DNA of 64,000 bases from Eumeta japonica (taxonomy: Eukaryota; Arthropoda; Insecta; Lepidoptera; Psychidae). The stretch lies in contig BGZK01001379.1 of the NCBI GenBank assembly GCA_005406025.1, positions 98,499-162,498 on the forward strand, given 5' to 3'. Below are positions 21,000-32,549 of the stretch, piece after piece (positions within the stretch are counted from its first letter, which is position 1; every line of letters begins with the position of its first letter). The notes under the pieces are model-generated. The model did no database searches. It saw nothing but the letters and a program-made list of their open reading frames with translations, and was not told the origin of the DNA. The translations under genes were made by a program, and so were the position numbers.

Positions 21000-22040
21000 C
21001 GATGGTGAGAATCGATATACCTGTTTCGGTTAACATGGGAATTCCATTAAAAAAAAACTCACATTCTGGACTTATGCACGCATGGACGTTCTTATTACGA
21101 TGAATAAATAAATTGCAGTGTAGTATAACAAGTAATTACGTTTTTAAAATCGTCATCACGATTATTTTATTTATTAAAAAAAAAAACAAACTAGTATATC
21201 GGCTACTTATTGAAACGAATTAGATATGCCAGCAGTCAAATTAAGGTACACATTATTTTAAATATGTCCATTTAGAAGTGTGCGATAACTTAGATAATAT
21301 TCAACCAGACCATAAGTGAAGTACAATATTTTACGTAATGTATCAATCGTATAGAACCGAGCACTTTGACGCGTAGTCCATTTTGAAAAATTATCATACT
21401 GTTCGGTAATAACTAACGCTATTTTCACGTATCCGTTCGAACTATGGCGTCGTTATTGTTTATATGTACAGAGAAAATAGGATCAACATTACACACTAGC
21501 GAGTCCGAGTCCCAGTTGACAATTCGCGCACAATGACTGTTTGTCGTTTCGCCGACGTCGGCGTCGCTTTTTACATAAAAGATTTGTCATCGGCTGCCGC
21601 CGTCCAAGTACCGGCCAAGACGTGTTTAAAGCGTGAAAACCCTATTTGAATGAATTCACCTCACTTCGATTGATGAAATTCCTAGCCTTTTCAACGCCGA
21701 CAATCGGCGTAGCGTGTGACAGTTGAATCCCTCTATCGAAGTGCTCTTAGCCCGCGTACCGAGGTATGCTAGATAGAATTTTAGGTTGAATGTCGATCTC
21801 TTGTTATCTGTGAATAAAATGGACTCGACATAACGCTACATCGACCGCCGGATTCAACCAACAGGGTTACACCATTTCTTGAGGCGGTAGCTTGCCGTTT
21901 TGCTTACATTGTTACTTAATAATACGTAAGGTCATGATGCTACATGGGGATGTACTCGTGCGTCGCGGAGGCTTAAGGATTTTGAAGATTAAATGGTAGG
22001 AAGAATAAAAGCTTTTAAAAATGTAAAAAAAAACAATCAT
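21000..22040. other. Gene-free stretch downstream of the candidate promoter
   Basis: Would be intron if the first exon is real. A CpG-richer patch lies at 21480-21620. No repeat or exon recognised. Confidence 0.3.
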
Positions 22041-22044
22041 ATGT

Positions 22045-23690
22045 AAATACTCGAGCGTGTCATATATTGGTTATTAGGTGTATCAACGCTTTTCTGATAA
22101 TAAAGGTAAAACAATCTGCTAGTTTGCATTGTGGGAGTGGTCACACGGAAGGGTGGAAAATGGAAAAAAAAATATTCGAGCGCGTCAGATATTCAGACAT
22201 GTTAAGGGAACCCTAAAATTCTCCCATTCAAAAGACTGACTATTCGGAAGTGACGCAAGCTCGTAGCGAATTTTTGAAAATGCAAAATAAGTCGCCATAT
22301 CGAAATACTCGAGCGTCTTAGAGCGTGACGTGTGGTCCAGCTTAGTGTCCCAGTCATACTAACCCAAAATTGGAAAATTATTTAGAGTGTCCATTAAATG
22401 TGACGGTTAGAAGGAAAGCTTTTTAATAGACTTATGTTTTAAATTTCGATATCTCAGAAATGAATCAATTAATTGAGACTCGCGATACGGCGTTCAATTT
22501 GGTTGGTTTTAAGACTTAGACTTTTAATTGGTTGAGCCGTTCTAAAATATTCAAAAAACGAAAATCAAGAGTTTTTTTTTAATATTATTACGGAATAACG
22601 GTCTAATCCTTTTTCAACTGGGTCAAAATTTAACGACGCGTTTAAAAAATATTACAGTACAAAAATTTCCAAAAACGGTTTTTTTTAATATTACATTGAG
22701 TATCTTTAGACATACATAAAAGCGACACATTTCAAGTATTATCATATGTTTCTGCACTTTTCTGTTGCTTTGATTTAAGAAAATCAGCATATACTTTGAT
22801 CACGGTAAATATACTGCTGCGCGTGTTAAATTAAATTATTAATGTTTCAGACGAAAATTCTATATTATCGTACGTTATCTTTGATTTTCGAAGAACCGGT
22901 TGGCTGCGATGATAATTTCTAAATTTTTTACAATTTTTCAATGTTTCTGATGAAAATGGAATAACTTTTTGGGATGTTTTTTGCTTACAAAAAACACACT
23001 TCATATTATTAATACTCGTATTTGCAACATACATTAAATTCTATTGACAAATTTCTTTTTAAAATATAAACAAGCCAGAATGTCAACATATAGCGATGAC
23101 GCGTTACACTGTGAGTAGCTGTTATGACGTCATGGCGACGAGAAGCAGAATTGTGGGGACGGTGTGAGAGAATAGAATATGGCAAAAGTGAAAGAGAAAT
23201 AGAGGCGCAGAGTGGGGAATACATGCTTTATTCTCCCTGCTCGCAGTTAACTTTATAGAAGGTTTTTGTTACTCCGGCTTGTGAAAACATCAAATTATAT
23301 TTTTTCCGGTATCCTCGCATTATTTTCTTCAAAATAAAAAAACCGCGCTCGAGAATTTCAATTTGACAAATTTTTTTTGCAAGTTTGTGACGCTGCCATC
23401 CTCTTGCGTTACGCTCAAATCGTCAGATTATTGAAACGCACATTGTTCAGGTAGCAATTAACCCACCTTAACTTAGTCTGACACGCTTGAGTATTTCTGA
23501 TGATCGATTTTTTTTAGTGTTCCGTCGGGCTGCCCTAAGCAAACCCCCCCTCTACATAAATGGCTCGTATATGCCGGAGGTGCTCTACAGGGTACGAGGT
23601 ACGCCCCCTTATATTAATCTGCCGTGTCCGAGTGACACCCCAAATCTCCCATTGGCGTCCCCTACTATAAGTTAAGTTACATTTGGCACA
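22045..23690. repeat. Composite lepidopteran repeat region
   Basis: The word tcgagcgygt occurs at 22051, 22176 and about 22309 (spacing 125-133 bp), each after an AT-rich aaata-type stretch, and inverted at about 23485-23497. Positions 23290-23690 contain phrases I associate with repeated lepidopteran DNA: ccgcgctcgagaatttcaa, ggtagcaattaacccacctt and gtacgaggtacgccccctta. Positions 22430-22680 (atatctcagaaatgaatcaa onward) resemble the family at 29160 and 46430. Exact element borders are not resolved. Confidence 0.4.
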
Positions 23691-23699
23691 GAGAGATTA

Positions 23700-25140
23700 A
23701 GCTTTCGAAGTACATTTCAAAATGTTTTGCATGAAAGGATCTAAGATAGTGCGAAAAGCAATAAAGTTAGCAGCCACTACCTCGGTATTAATCTCGATAC
23801 AATCGGGCGTAATAAAAGAACTACTTTAACTTAATTTCCTTCCGAAATCACATAGAATCCACATTACAGAGAATACAAGGTACATATATTATATAGTACA
23901 TTGTTGCCAATACGTTCATAAACCAAATAATAAAATAATGGAATAAACCTCCTGCCAAATAAATAACAACACTTCGTTTGTTTTTCTCGAAATGCATCGG
24001 CGTCAAACATTACATTATCTGTGAATTTTGAATGAAATCTGTACAATGTTACAGAGAATAGTTTCTTTACGTCAAAGATGACATGTTTGTTTTTTTTTAT
24101 TTATATAATTAAGATTATTACAGTTACGTTGTTTGCATCTAAAGAATGTTTTAAAACATATATTTGCGGATAATGTATACAGGAATTCGAGCGTTGCTGT
24201 TTTTCGTTTTTTTGTTGGAGATTAGTGCTTTAGTAAGCAAAATGCGATCAGTTAAATGTTCTAATAGTAGAGTGGTACACTTTTTATGTCATAGTAAGGT
24301 CGAACACGCACCTATTTTTTATTTTTACCCTTTCTTTCTCAATTGTAAAACGCATCGCATCGTAACCATATCATAAAAAGTTTATTTAAATACTTACATG
24401 CATTTTTATTCAAAACCACATTGATTTTAATCATAAAATATAATTAAATTTTCCCACAAACTTTTCAATCGAGTCAGATTGGAGTCAATGAAAAAAATTC
24501 TTTACGAAGATTAAAATTCACGTTCGCCGTATCCGTTAATGAATTTGTTGAAACATTTTATATTAAAATGCCATTAGACTCTGTACGGCGGCGACACATC
24601 TGGACTTGAGAACCAGAAACGTGTTTGCGAGCGTTCTGTGACTCACGGTTTTCCTGAATATTACGTGCCATTCGAAAGGCCACGACAATTTGGAACGCGT
24701 ATTTAATTTGCATAGAATTATCAGTCGAGCAGTTCGTTCATATTAAAAACTACTACTAAAATTTAATTATTTAAAACACAGGGAATAAAAAAAAAAGAAA
24801 GACGCCGTAACTGGATACGCATTTAACTTGATGAGAACGATCGCTCACAGGCAAATAATAATATAAATGTAGCGTATAATATTCTATATTATAGAGTGAA
24901 TAGGCTCATTAAAATATTGAACTGCCGTTGAAAATCAAACACTTTCAATACGAAGTATAAATATATCTTGACCTAATAGGTTTATCTCTTATATACGTGT
25001 ACTTTGAATTTAAAATTTTAACCTAGCTTTATAGACACTTGGCAAAAACTGTGATATTATACTCAACATTTCAATACAAAAAAAATAGCTTATAAAATAC
25101 GGAAGCATTATTTTTATATATATATGTATATTGTATTAAT
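23700..25140. other. Gene-free stretch
   Basis: AT-rich DNA with no recognised repeat. One small hydrophobic-start frame (24173-24376) is listed separately. Confidence 0.3.
24173..24376 (+). CDS. Small open frame with signal-peptide-like start, doubtful
   Basis: From the ATG at 24173 the 67-codon frame begins MYTGIRALLFFVFLLEISAL, a good secretion-signal shape with a likely cut after about residue 22. The remainder is Cys-poor (3 Cys) and basic. No splice, promoter or codon-bias support was found. Hydrophobic starts arise easily in T-rich DNA, so this could be chance. Confidence 0.14.
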   Translation: MYTGIRALLFFVFLLEISALVSKMRSVKCSNSRVVHFLCHSKVEHAPIFYFYPFFLNCKTHRIVTIS

Positions 25141-25146
25141 TTTATA

Positions 25147-25627
25147 CAGTGGAATCTCAATAACTCGAATGTCAAGGGAAATGCAAAAAAATTCGAGTTA
25201 ACGAGTTTTCGACTTAACAAGAACTTCGAGATACATATGACTGTGTCAACAAGGAACAAATATAACGATCACAGCTGTGTTACTTAGAAAGTTTCATTGC
25301 ACGTGTACAAGACAAAAACAATAGATTAGAAGCCCCGAACCTGAACATTCATTTTGGAATTCATTGCTATTATTTCGGGGAATTCCAAGTAAGACGTCAT
25401 TATATTTTACCAACTACGACTTACGGAGTCTCCTTTTTGAAATCCGAGTTATAGAGTATAAATATGTATTATCAATACTTCGTAGGGAAATAACATTTTG
25501 CTTGAGTTACAAAGTCTAAATAATTCGAGATACCGCGTATTAGGGGTTCACCGGAAGGGAATGGCAATTTTTTTCGACTTAATGAGGATTTCGACTTAAC
25601 GAGGTTCGTGTTATTGAGATTCCACTG
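25147..25627. mobile_element. Pogo/Tigger-like MITE
   Basis: Both ends read CAGTGGAATCTCAATAAC going inward (identical for 18 bases, then A.CGAA in both), flanked by TA at 25145-25146 and 25628-25629. This CAGT..AA.CTC.ATAAC.CGAA terminus is characteristic of pogo/Tigger transposons, including their short derivatives. The 481-bp interior has several 'cgacttaa.gag' and 'ttcgagttaacgag' units near both ends and no transposase frame. Confidence 0.85.
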
Positions 25628-25960
25628 TATATATTTAATTACTTAGTCATGTTGGAGTTTAAAGATATGCATTGAATAACATTCATTTCCATTTCAATTT
25701 CCATGTATTCCAGGTATTGATGAACAAAGACATCGTTGAACAAAGGAATATTTTTATAGTTACACCACAATGATCGTGATAAACAGCTTCTCTACTATTA
25801 AAGGCATTTATTTCTATGAGAAATCGCCAAGAAAGAAATCGATATCATTTCTTGCAGTTAGTTTTTTTTTTTTCTTTAATCCAGACACAAAACATTAAAG
25901 GAGATAATACTTCAGAATGCCAACCAAAGCGATACGAACGTAATACGAATTTACTAATAC

Positions 25961-26146
25961 ATGATGAAACGAAACCGATGGACCCACGTCAGATTCGCCC
26001 GGATTTTTTCCGAAGTCCGGATCCGTGACTCACTGCGCGTTCGCAACGTGAAAGCCAGCCAGGAGCCTGTCAGTGACGCAGAAAACACTACGTCCGCCCA
26101 TCTCGACACTGTTTCCTCTTCGGCTGGAAGATTTACGTTGCGCTAG
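25961..26146 (+). CDS. Candidate coding segment, unknown protein
   Basis: A 61-codon frame from the ATG at 25961 to TAG at 26144-26146. Roughly 60 percent of third positions are G or C in an AT-rich neighbourhood. The latter half reads ASQEPVSDAENTTSAHLDTV, a polar, low-complexity tail. A splice acceptor is possible at cccacgtcag just inside the frame. No family was recognised. A GC-rich non-coding patch is equally possible. Confidence 0.2.
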   Translation: MMKRNRWTHVRFARIFSEVRIRDSLRVRNVKASQEPVSDAENTTSAHLDTVSSSAGRFTLR

Positions 26147-26329
26147 ATCACAACGGTCGACGCTGATTCTGTTGCAGATATTGTATAGCGTTTTTCAGAT
26201 ATTTATGGTAACGATAATGTAAGCAGAATAATGAAATTGTTTTTGAAGAACTCGAGAATGGATTTTAAGTTATTCCGAATCTGTTACATGTGTACGTTAC
26301 ATTACTCGGTTTGGTGCAAATCAGAATCG

Positions 26330-26450
26330 TGAGAGGCAGCGGTATCGACGGAGGGCAAAATCGAGGCCGAAACCGGGGTCGAAATTGAATGCGGAACCGG
26401 GATTAGAAATGCGGTTGCGACCAGGATCGAAATCGGAAATAGTAACGCGA
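26330..26450 (+). repeat. Cryptic 'gaaatcggg/gaaccggg' repeat
   Basis: Units such as aaatcgagg, gaaaccgggg, gaaattgaat, gaaccggg and gaaatcggaaat follow one another without strict period. A similar composition occurs at 2660-2800 within the Helitron-like element, which suggests a fragment of the same family. Confidence 0.35.
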
Positions 26451-26459
26451 GCAGATTTA

Positions 26460-29150
26460 AGCGGTTTTTGAGTAGGTTTTTTAGTATAGATAGATAGACG
26501 CTTCGTAGATCTAACCCAGATGATTTATTTACCCGTCCCCGTTTCTCTTTTAAGTATTTATAATTAAGAAAAATTAAGTCACACTAAGATCGCAAATCGT
26601 ACAAACAATTAAGCGAGGCCGATGGAAGTGCTATCGCGTCCTTTGTAATATTATAAGAAATATCTAAAAACTTCGACACAAATCGGGTGGATATAACAAA
26701 ATTTACGAACTCGTGGGGCCAAGCCGGAGATAAGCGTTAGTGTAAATTCGCAAACACTAAATGCTTAGTCAACGTGGAGCTTGCAACAAATACATAGACA
26801 AAACTTGTTTATGATTTTATTACAAGTATTAACACATTTATGCTTTAAGATATGTGATTCAACATATAAAGATTTTACTTGAAACCTTCTAAAATATATT
26901 TGATTCAGAGTAACTTGTTAAACTATTGGGGACTATGATGGAAGCCGTATTTTTTAAAATATTTTTTAATTACCATCAAAACAATTCAGATCTTAGTCTG
27001 ACCTAGACAGTAAATTTTCGAATCTATCATATACGTATTAATTACTAGAATTCGGGCGACTTCAACGATCTAATTTTAATAAAAACTCTCTTTTTACAGG
27101 TTCGTTCGTAAGTCGACATCCATCTCAAAAGTAACTTTCTTTTAATATTTATTACTGAAATTACCTTTTGCGAGTCCGTAACTTGAGTGCCGGCTAATGA
27201 GCGTTTTTAGCAGCAACTCGAAGAAACTTCGAGAACGCAAGAAGTTCGCTAATGACATGTCCACAACTCTTATTAGCCAAAGTGTGCTACGTTTGCTCTA
27301 ACAACATTTAATTTTCACAGCAACACGTCCGCCAGTCACGAGCGAACTTTTCCTCGGGGAAATATTGAGACAGGTGCGAGCGGGCGGGTGTCGCTCGCAC
27401 GAGGAGCGGCGCAAAACGTGTAATAAAACTGAACGAAGTGTATTTTGTGCGTGGAAAGCATTTATACAAACAAAACCGGTTACGGTCAATAGAGCAGAAA
27501 AAGAGCAAAAAAAAAAACTTGTGTATCTGTCCATTTTCTTTTCGTATTATATAAAATCTGCGATACGGGTTTCGTAGGGTGGTAATATACGAGTATACCC
27601 TTTACACTAAGTGTCAACAATGAGAACGGTGTTCGTAACAGTAAGAAACGTTTTTGTACGCCGAATGTATTATATGCAGTGATCGTACATTAATATATTC
27701 TAGGCGCATACGCACGCCCAACTTGCGGGCGAAAACTTTTTTAGTATACACACTACTTTACTGTAAACAACATGAATACGGAAGTTAAGATGTTATATGT
27801 GTAGCATATTGTTATACGTCTTCAGTATACTTGGGAGATACACCGTTCATGGAACTGCACAAATGAGTATAGAAATATTATGTGCCTTTTATATTAATAC
27901 ATAAATGTTACTTTTTTAAACGAAAATAAATATTTTGAATAGTGTCTCGTGTTTTGTACGAGATTGAAAAAAATCTTTCGAAATTAAAACACAGCTGTAT
28001 GGATTTGATAGACTGTTTATTGTTACTTTGTCGGATGCTCACAGCAGCGACTCGGACCAAATGTATGTTTCGTTCGTTTCGAATATTTTTCCATTTCCGT
28101 CAGGTTTAGTTTTGGTATTTTAAGCTACTACAAATAATTTACTAGTTATAACGGCGCTTGCCTTTGAAAAATTAAAAATATATTACTATTGTTTTAATGA
28201 GGCATAAATGGTCTACGGACACAACGTGTAAATGGGCAAGCAAATCGGTAATAATAAATAAAAATCGGTCAAGGTGCAAGTCGAAATCGGGCGTCAAGGA
28301 TTCCGTAGCGACGAACTGAGCGACGCGAGATTTTCCAATTGCACTAAGTTTAAATGAAACTAACATCGCATCACTTCACAGGAATTTAAAAAATAGAGTT
28401 TAAAACAATAGCGGCACAAATAGAATTAAATATGTGCTATTCGTAACTGACAATTCAATATGTTGTAAAAAATTGTGAAAAGTTTAAATTGGAAATAATT
28501 ATTGTTGGATCAGTTTATAAGGTTTTAATATTGTATTTATTTTTTCGGATTTTTATAACATGTAGTTATAAAAGGCAATAGGGAAAACATTAAATATACA
28601 ATTTCTACAGAATCGACGTAAATGTAACGGAGTTATAAGGTTGTTACATAAGGACGGACAGGCGGTCTAGACGAAACCATAAACTCCATTTTTTTTTCTT
28701 TTGGAATCCTAAAAAGGAAAAATATTTAAGCAGACAAAGACTATTTCACTGAAATATAACGAGCCTTGACATCATTGAAAGAATACGGGATACTGTTGAC
28801 CCTAGACATTCATCCAAAGCTTTGAGCTTAAGAAGCTCGAGAATATCCACGAAGTGTACACATTTTGAGCTCAAAGAGTAGAAGAGCATGTAAAACTCTT
28901 TCAAGTGTTGATTCGTTTAGAATGTATTAAGAAAAAATGCGGTTTGCGCTATTCGAAAAAGTTTTTTTAAGGTTAAATTTGAATATATTTTGGAAAAGAA
29001 TTATTTATTCAAAAAATAGATTTTGAAAAAAACTATATTTGATCTTATTAATTGATAAAACCGATTGAGTACAACTTTTCAAGGAATTTAAAGTAAATCA
29101 AACTTTTTAGATGTCATAAACATTACTTTATCAATAGACTTATAAGAAAA
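26460..29150. other. Gene-free stretch
   Basis: A perfect 9-bp GC-rich hairpin (gtgcgagcg, 27374-27382, with 27392-27400, loop 9) lies in a CpG-richer patch at 27300-27420. A decayed 'ggacggacagg' repeat tail lies at 28645-28715. Nothing else recognised. Confidence 0.3.
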
Positions 29151-29159
29151 AAATTCTAT

Positions 29160-29420
29160 AAATTTTCTTTTCTAACATATCTCATGAACAAATGAATCGA
29201 TTTCGATGACGTTTACGATATTCGACGCTGTTTTTTGACTATTAGAACCGACTTGTCTTTGGATTTAATCGATTGATCATATTGACAAAAATTGTATTTA
29301 TGAGATTAAATAAATTCAAATTTTCAAAAATTTTAAATTGCACTAGCTAACGCACGCGTGCATGTACGCGCGCACACATATACACACACACACACACGCA
29401 TGCACGCACACACATACAGT
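29160..29420 (+). repeat. Dispersed repeat ending in a CA/CG microsatellite
   Basis: A 'ctcatgaac..atgaatcgatttcgatga' beginning and an alternating CA/CG/TA end resemble the units at 46430-46860, which also run into cacgcacgtacgcatgcac. Same order and ends indicate one family. Confidence 0.45.
29350..29418. repeat. 69-base perfectly alternating purine-pyrimidine tract
   Basis: Every base from 29350 to 29418 alternates purine and pyrimidine, mixing CG, CA and TA steps with cgcgcgcaca and (ca)n cores. Such tracts are prone to Z-DNA formation. Confidence 0.9.
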
Positions 29421-29479
29421 TGAGTTTTCAACTGACGTCTGAGAGCACGTTATACCTTTGTTCTTATTGCTTCCTTGAG

Positions 29480-29610
29480 AATTTCGTCAGCAGCCCACCA
29501 ACCCTCACTGGGCCAGCGGAGGTACAAGGCCTCGAGTACCTCAACCTCAAATAAAAACTTTGTAGGAACAAATCCCTCGGCAGTGGAGCCCTTCAGATCT
29601 GACACGACCC
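29480..29610 (+). repeat. Fragment of a lepidopteran LINE/SINE 3' region
   Basis: The phrase gcagcccaccaaccctcact followed by gggccagcg, then aaggcct and ggcagtggag, follows the order of a very common lepidopteran retroposon 3' end. The usual (GAT)n tail is not present here. Confidence 0.4.
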
Positions 29611-29709
29611 ATCAACACTATACTACTACTACGTTGCGCATAAAATATATGCCTTCGATGTGTGTATTGCCATTGTTTATTGTGGTAATGCTACGATAAT
29701 ACGTTTAAG

Positions 29710-30470
29710 GAAATACAATATACCAACGTTTAATTACTATGTACAAAAGAAACAAGCGTTTCGAGCAACCGTGTAAGCAGATTGTCGATATTCTAACGTC
29801 CGGTCGTAACAAGTCCACTACTTCATACGAAATAGTGTAATATAAATACGACGATAGACAGAAATTTGCGTCGCGTCTATTAGTAGTCAAACTTACAAAC
29901 GAACCGCATACAGCGTACGCGATGAACAACAAAGCAACGGATCCGCTCGCAATTCGAAAGTCGATCGAACAATACCGAACATCTCCCTAAAGTACTTTCA
30001 CCGCGAGATGGCGCAGATGGGCTATCGAAATCACTTAGTCAGGTGCGCCGTTAAATTCTATCAGCTGGCGAGATAAACGCGCGGTCCCATCGACTGTCCC
30101 ACACGCCATTAATTAAGCGACAACAATCGCGAGGCGACGAAAGTGAACGGTGCGACTAACGGTGCGAGTTGGCGACCAAACAGTTTGACTGTGTTTGCAT
30201 TGTCTATGCACGACTACCAGGGTTGTTGCGTAAGTGTATATAATTGGATACCTTTGTAGATTTTTAATATAGCATATTAAAGAACAAATACATTCATTCA
30301 TGTTTTTACGCATTCCTTTGAGAATATAAATAAATAGTGACGTATGCAAAATACCGACTAAATTATGAGTTGTACTCTAGTGATTAAAAAAATGCATTGT
30401 AATTTAATTTAATTTTTAAGTATAACCATTATTAACAAGATTTAGATACTAAGTCTCAAGAAGCTTTTAT
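29710..30470. other. Gene-free stretch
   Basis: A CpG-richer segment at 29930-30210 has no open frame with splice support. Confidence 0.3.
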
Positions 30471-30476
30471 ATGAAA

Positions 30477-30830
30477 CTAGCTGAACCCGGCAGATGTCCT
30501 ACCAGTCTATATCATATCTATATGAATGAATTGAATTTTATTAATATTTTCAATAATACATTATTTTTTTGTAATAGATTAACATAGCACAAAACAATGT
30601 CTTTACAAAAAAAAAACAATTGCACATGCCAATTGTCATGGTGACCGGGTGAATGGCATTGAAGTTGGTTTGCTGCAGCGCCACCTGGTGGAGAGTTACA
30701 ACAAAGACGATAGCACAAAAACTTTCTCCATAGAATAATACATGTATGTACCAATTTTTTGATGATCGGTCGAACGCTGTAGGAGTTTAACGATAACATA
30801 TATACAAACATTAATTTTTTTATATATACA
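30477..30830 (-). mobile_element. Non-autonomous Helitron-like element, second copy
   Basis: On the minus strand it ends 'tctgccgggttcagCTAG' at 30477 directly before T. It shares the block with 'caccaggtggcgctg' and the (g)atcggtcgaacg neighbourhood with 2384-2958. Its 5' end near 30826 is a TATATA-rich sequence, but the TC start is eroded. It is shorter than the first copy, with an internal deletion. Confidence 0.55.
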
Positions 30831-30839
30831 TTACATTTT

Positions 30840-32060
30840 CAAATCACACATTTCAATTTATGTAATTTTTAACTCTATTCGTTATATGCTTTTAAAGAAT
30901 ATCGGTAATCAGACGAGGATGCTCCTACGCAGAAATGATTTCAGAATATCCTGTTTTAGTCTTGTAAAGGGACATTTTATTGTTTCTTCAGAACATTATT
31001 AAAATAATAATGAATTTCCCATAACGACAAAGGCCCAAAAAAGAAATTAATTTATTTTCGGTAACCCATTTTTTTTCTATTTATTTTCATTTGAAACATC
31101 CGAATGAAAATAAATATTCAAATAAACTACATCAGGTGAACAGTTTCCTTTACGTCGCACCATGTCGAAAATACACGATCGAAGTTTGGCGTGATTGCCC
31201 CCGCAAAGTTTATTAATTCGCTACGCATCAGACTGAAACGACTCCGCATTAAGACGTACAGTCGAACACCGGCATTTGTTTAGCTGCTAACATTGTTGAA
31301 CTAAAAAAAAATCGAATATGCAAAAAGCGAAGTAAAAAGTTACAAACAAGTGAACAACTGCAAGTTACAACTTTCTAAAAAACCATAATATTAAATATTA
31401 GAAAAACGGCAGTTGGAGGCCATCTGAGATGTTTTACAGGTTAATAAAGAAAAAAACACTGTCCAAGTTGGGAGTCGGATTCTCGTAATTAGGGTTCCTT
31501 ACTAACGGACGAAATTATGTGAAATTTACAATTATACAAATTATATCGGGCGGGCATTATACAATTCCATATAAATTTATAAATTTTAATTCCTTATGAA
31601 TTTGTATAAAAATTCATGAGTGCTCATATGGGCTATTAGTTATCACTGATATATTATCGACATTGTTACTATTGACAAATGAAAATTATATATATTTAAA
31701 AATTGTACACAGATTTAGTTCAAAATGATTTTCGATAAATTAATTTATATAGCTCTTTTACTGTGATTTTACAAACAGCAAAACATAGCACTCCGAGGAA
31801 TATTCATTTTAAAATCTATGATGTTATTAATACCTATCCTTCACACATACTATGCAAAAAACAAATTTTGTACCCTGGATTTTATGTACGAAGTTAGCGC
31901 TAATTTTTTTTACATAATTGTGGCAGTTCATATAAGACACCTGTCTGTACAATTTCAAAGAAATCGACAAAAAAAATTGTAAAAGTTATAAAGCAGTGAC
32001 GTACTGACTTACGGACGGACAGACATGTGAACACATAGACAGATGGACAGAACAAAACTG
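30840..32060. other. Gene-free stretch with repeat tails
   Basis: Positions 31450-31510 hold a decayed 'ccaagttgggagtcggattctcg..agggttcc' block. Positions 31990-32055 hold repeated ggacggacagac words. No gene. Confidence 0.35.
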
Positions 32061-32070
32061 TAAATGTTCT

Positions 32071-32419
32071 TTTCATATCGCCTGCATTGAAAATGCCTAG
32101 TTTCATGCCTGTTGAGCCGACAGAAACTAGTCAATTTCAGACCAATGCGACCGTCGCCGGGCAGCAATTGATTATTTTCTGCCCGCTGAACGAAGTTGCA
32201 GATTTATTTTCAATCCTGTCAGAGTATCTTTTGTTTATTTCATGCCTTTATGATTGTCATTCTAACCCTCGAAATCGAAAGTTCTTGAATTGTAATTTTT
32301 GATATCCTCCGTAAATTTACGTAATAAAATGGTATTACCGCTATTTGTCTGAAATAATCTAGTTCTTGTCGGCTCCAGACAATGAAACTAGCATTTTCAA
32401 TACAGTTGATATGAAAAAT
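32071..32419. mobile_element. Foldback element with ~75-bp inverted arms
   Basis: Arms 32071-32143 and 32347-32419 are inverted copies with a few mismatches, sharing tgaaaatgc.tagtttcat and gagccgaca.gaactag. The centre contains a perfect 7-bp cgggcag/ctgcccg hairpin. No coding frame. It touches the hairpin MITE that follows. Confidence 0.65.
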
Positions 32420-32541
32420 ATAGTGTGTGACGCGGGATGAAACACGATTTCAGACCGAGTGATGTCAGCCCTCGCTTCGCTCGGGCAGCCACTTCACTCT
32501 GGTCTGAAATCGTTTTGTTTCATCCCTAGTCACACAATATA
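32419..32541. mobile_element. Hairpin MITE, 123 bp
   Basis: The outer arms tatagtgtgtgac and, inverted, tatattgtgtgac continue through gggatgaaaca and cgatttcagacc to a central self-complementary gccctcgcttcgctcgggc (32468-32486). Nearly the whole element folds into one stem. The TA-rich ends suggest a TA target, but the adjacent element obscures the left junction. Confidence 0.75.
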
Positions 32542-32549
32542 CTATTATT

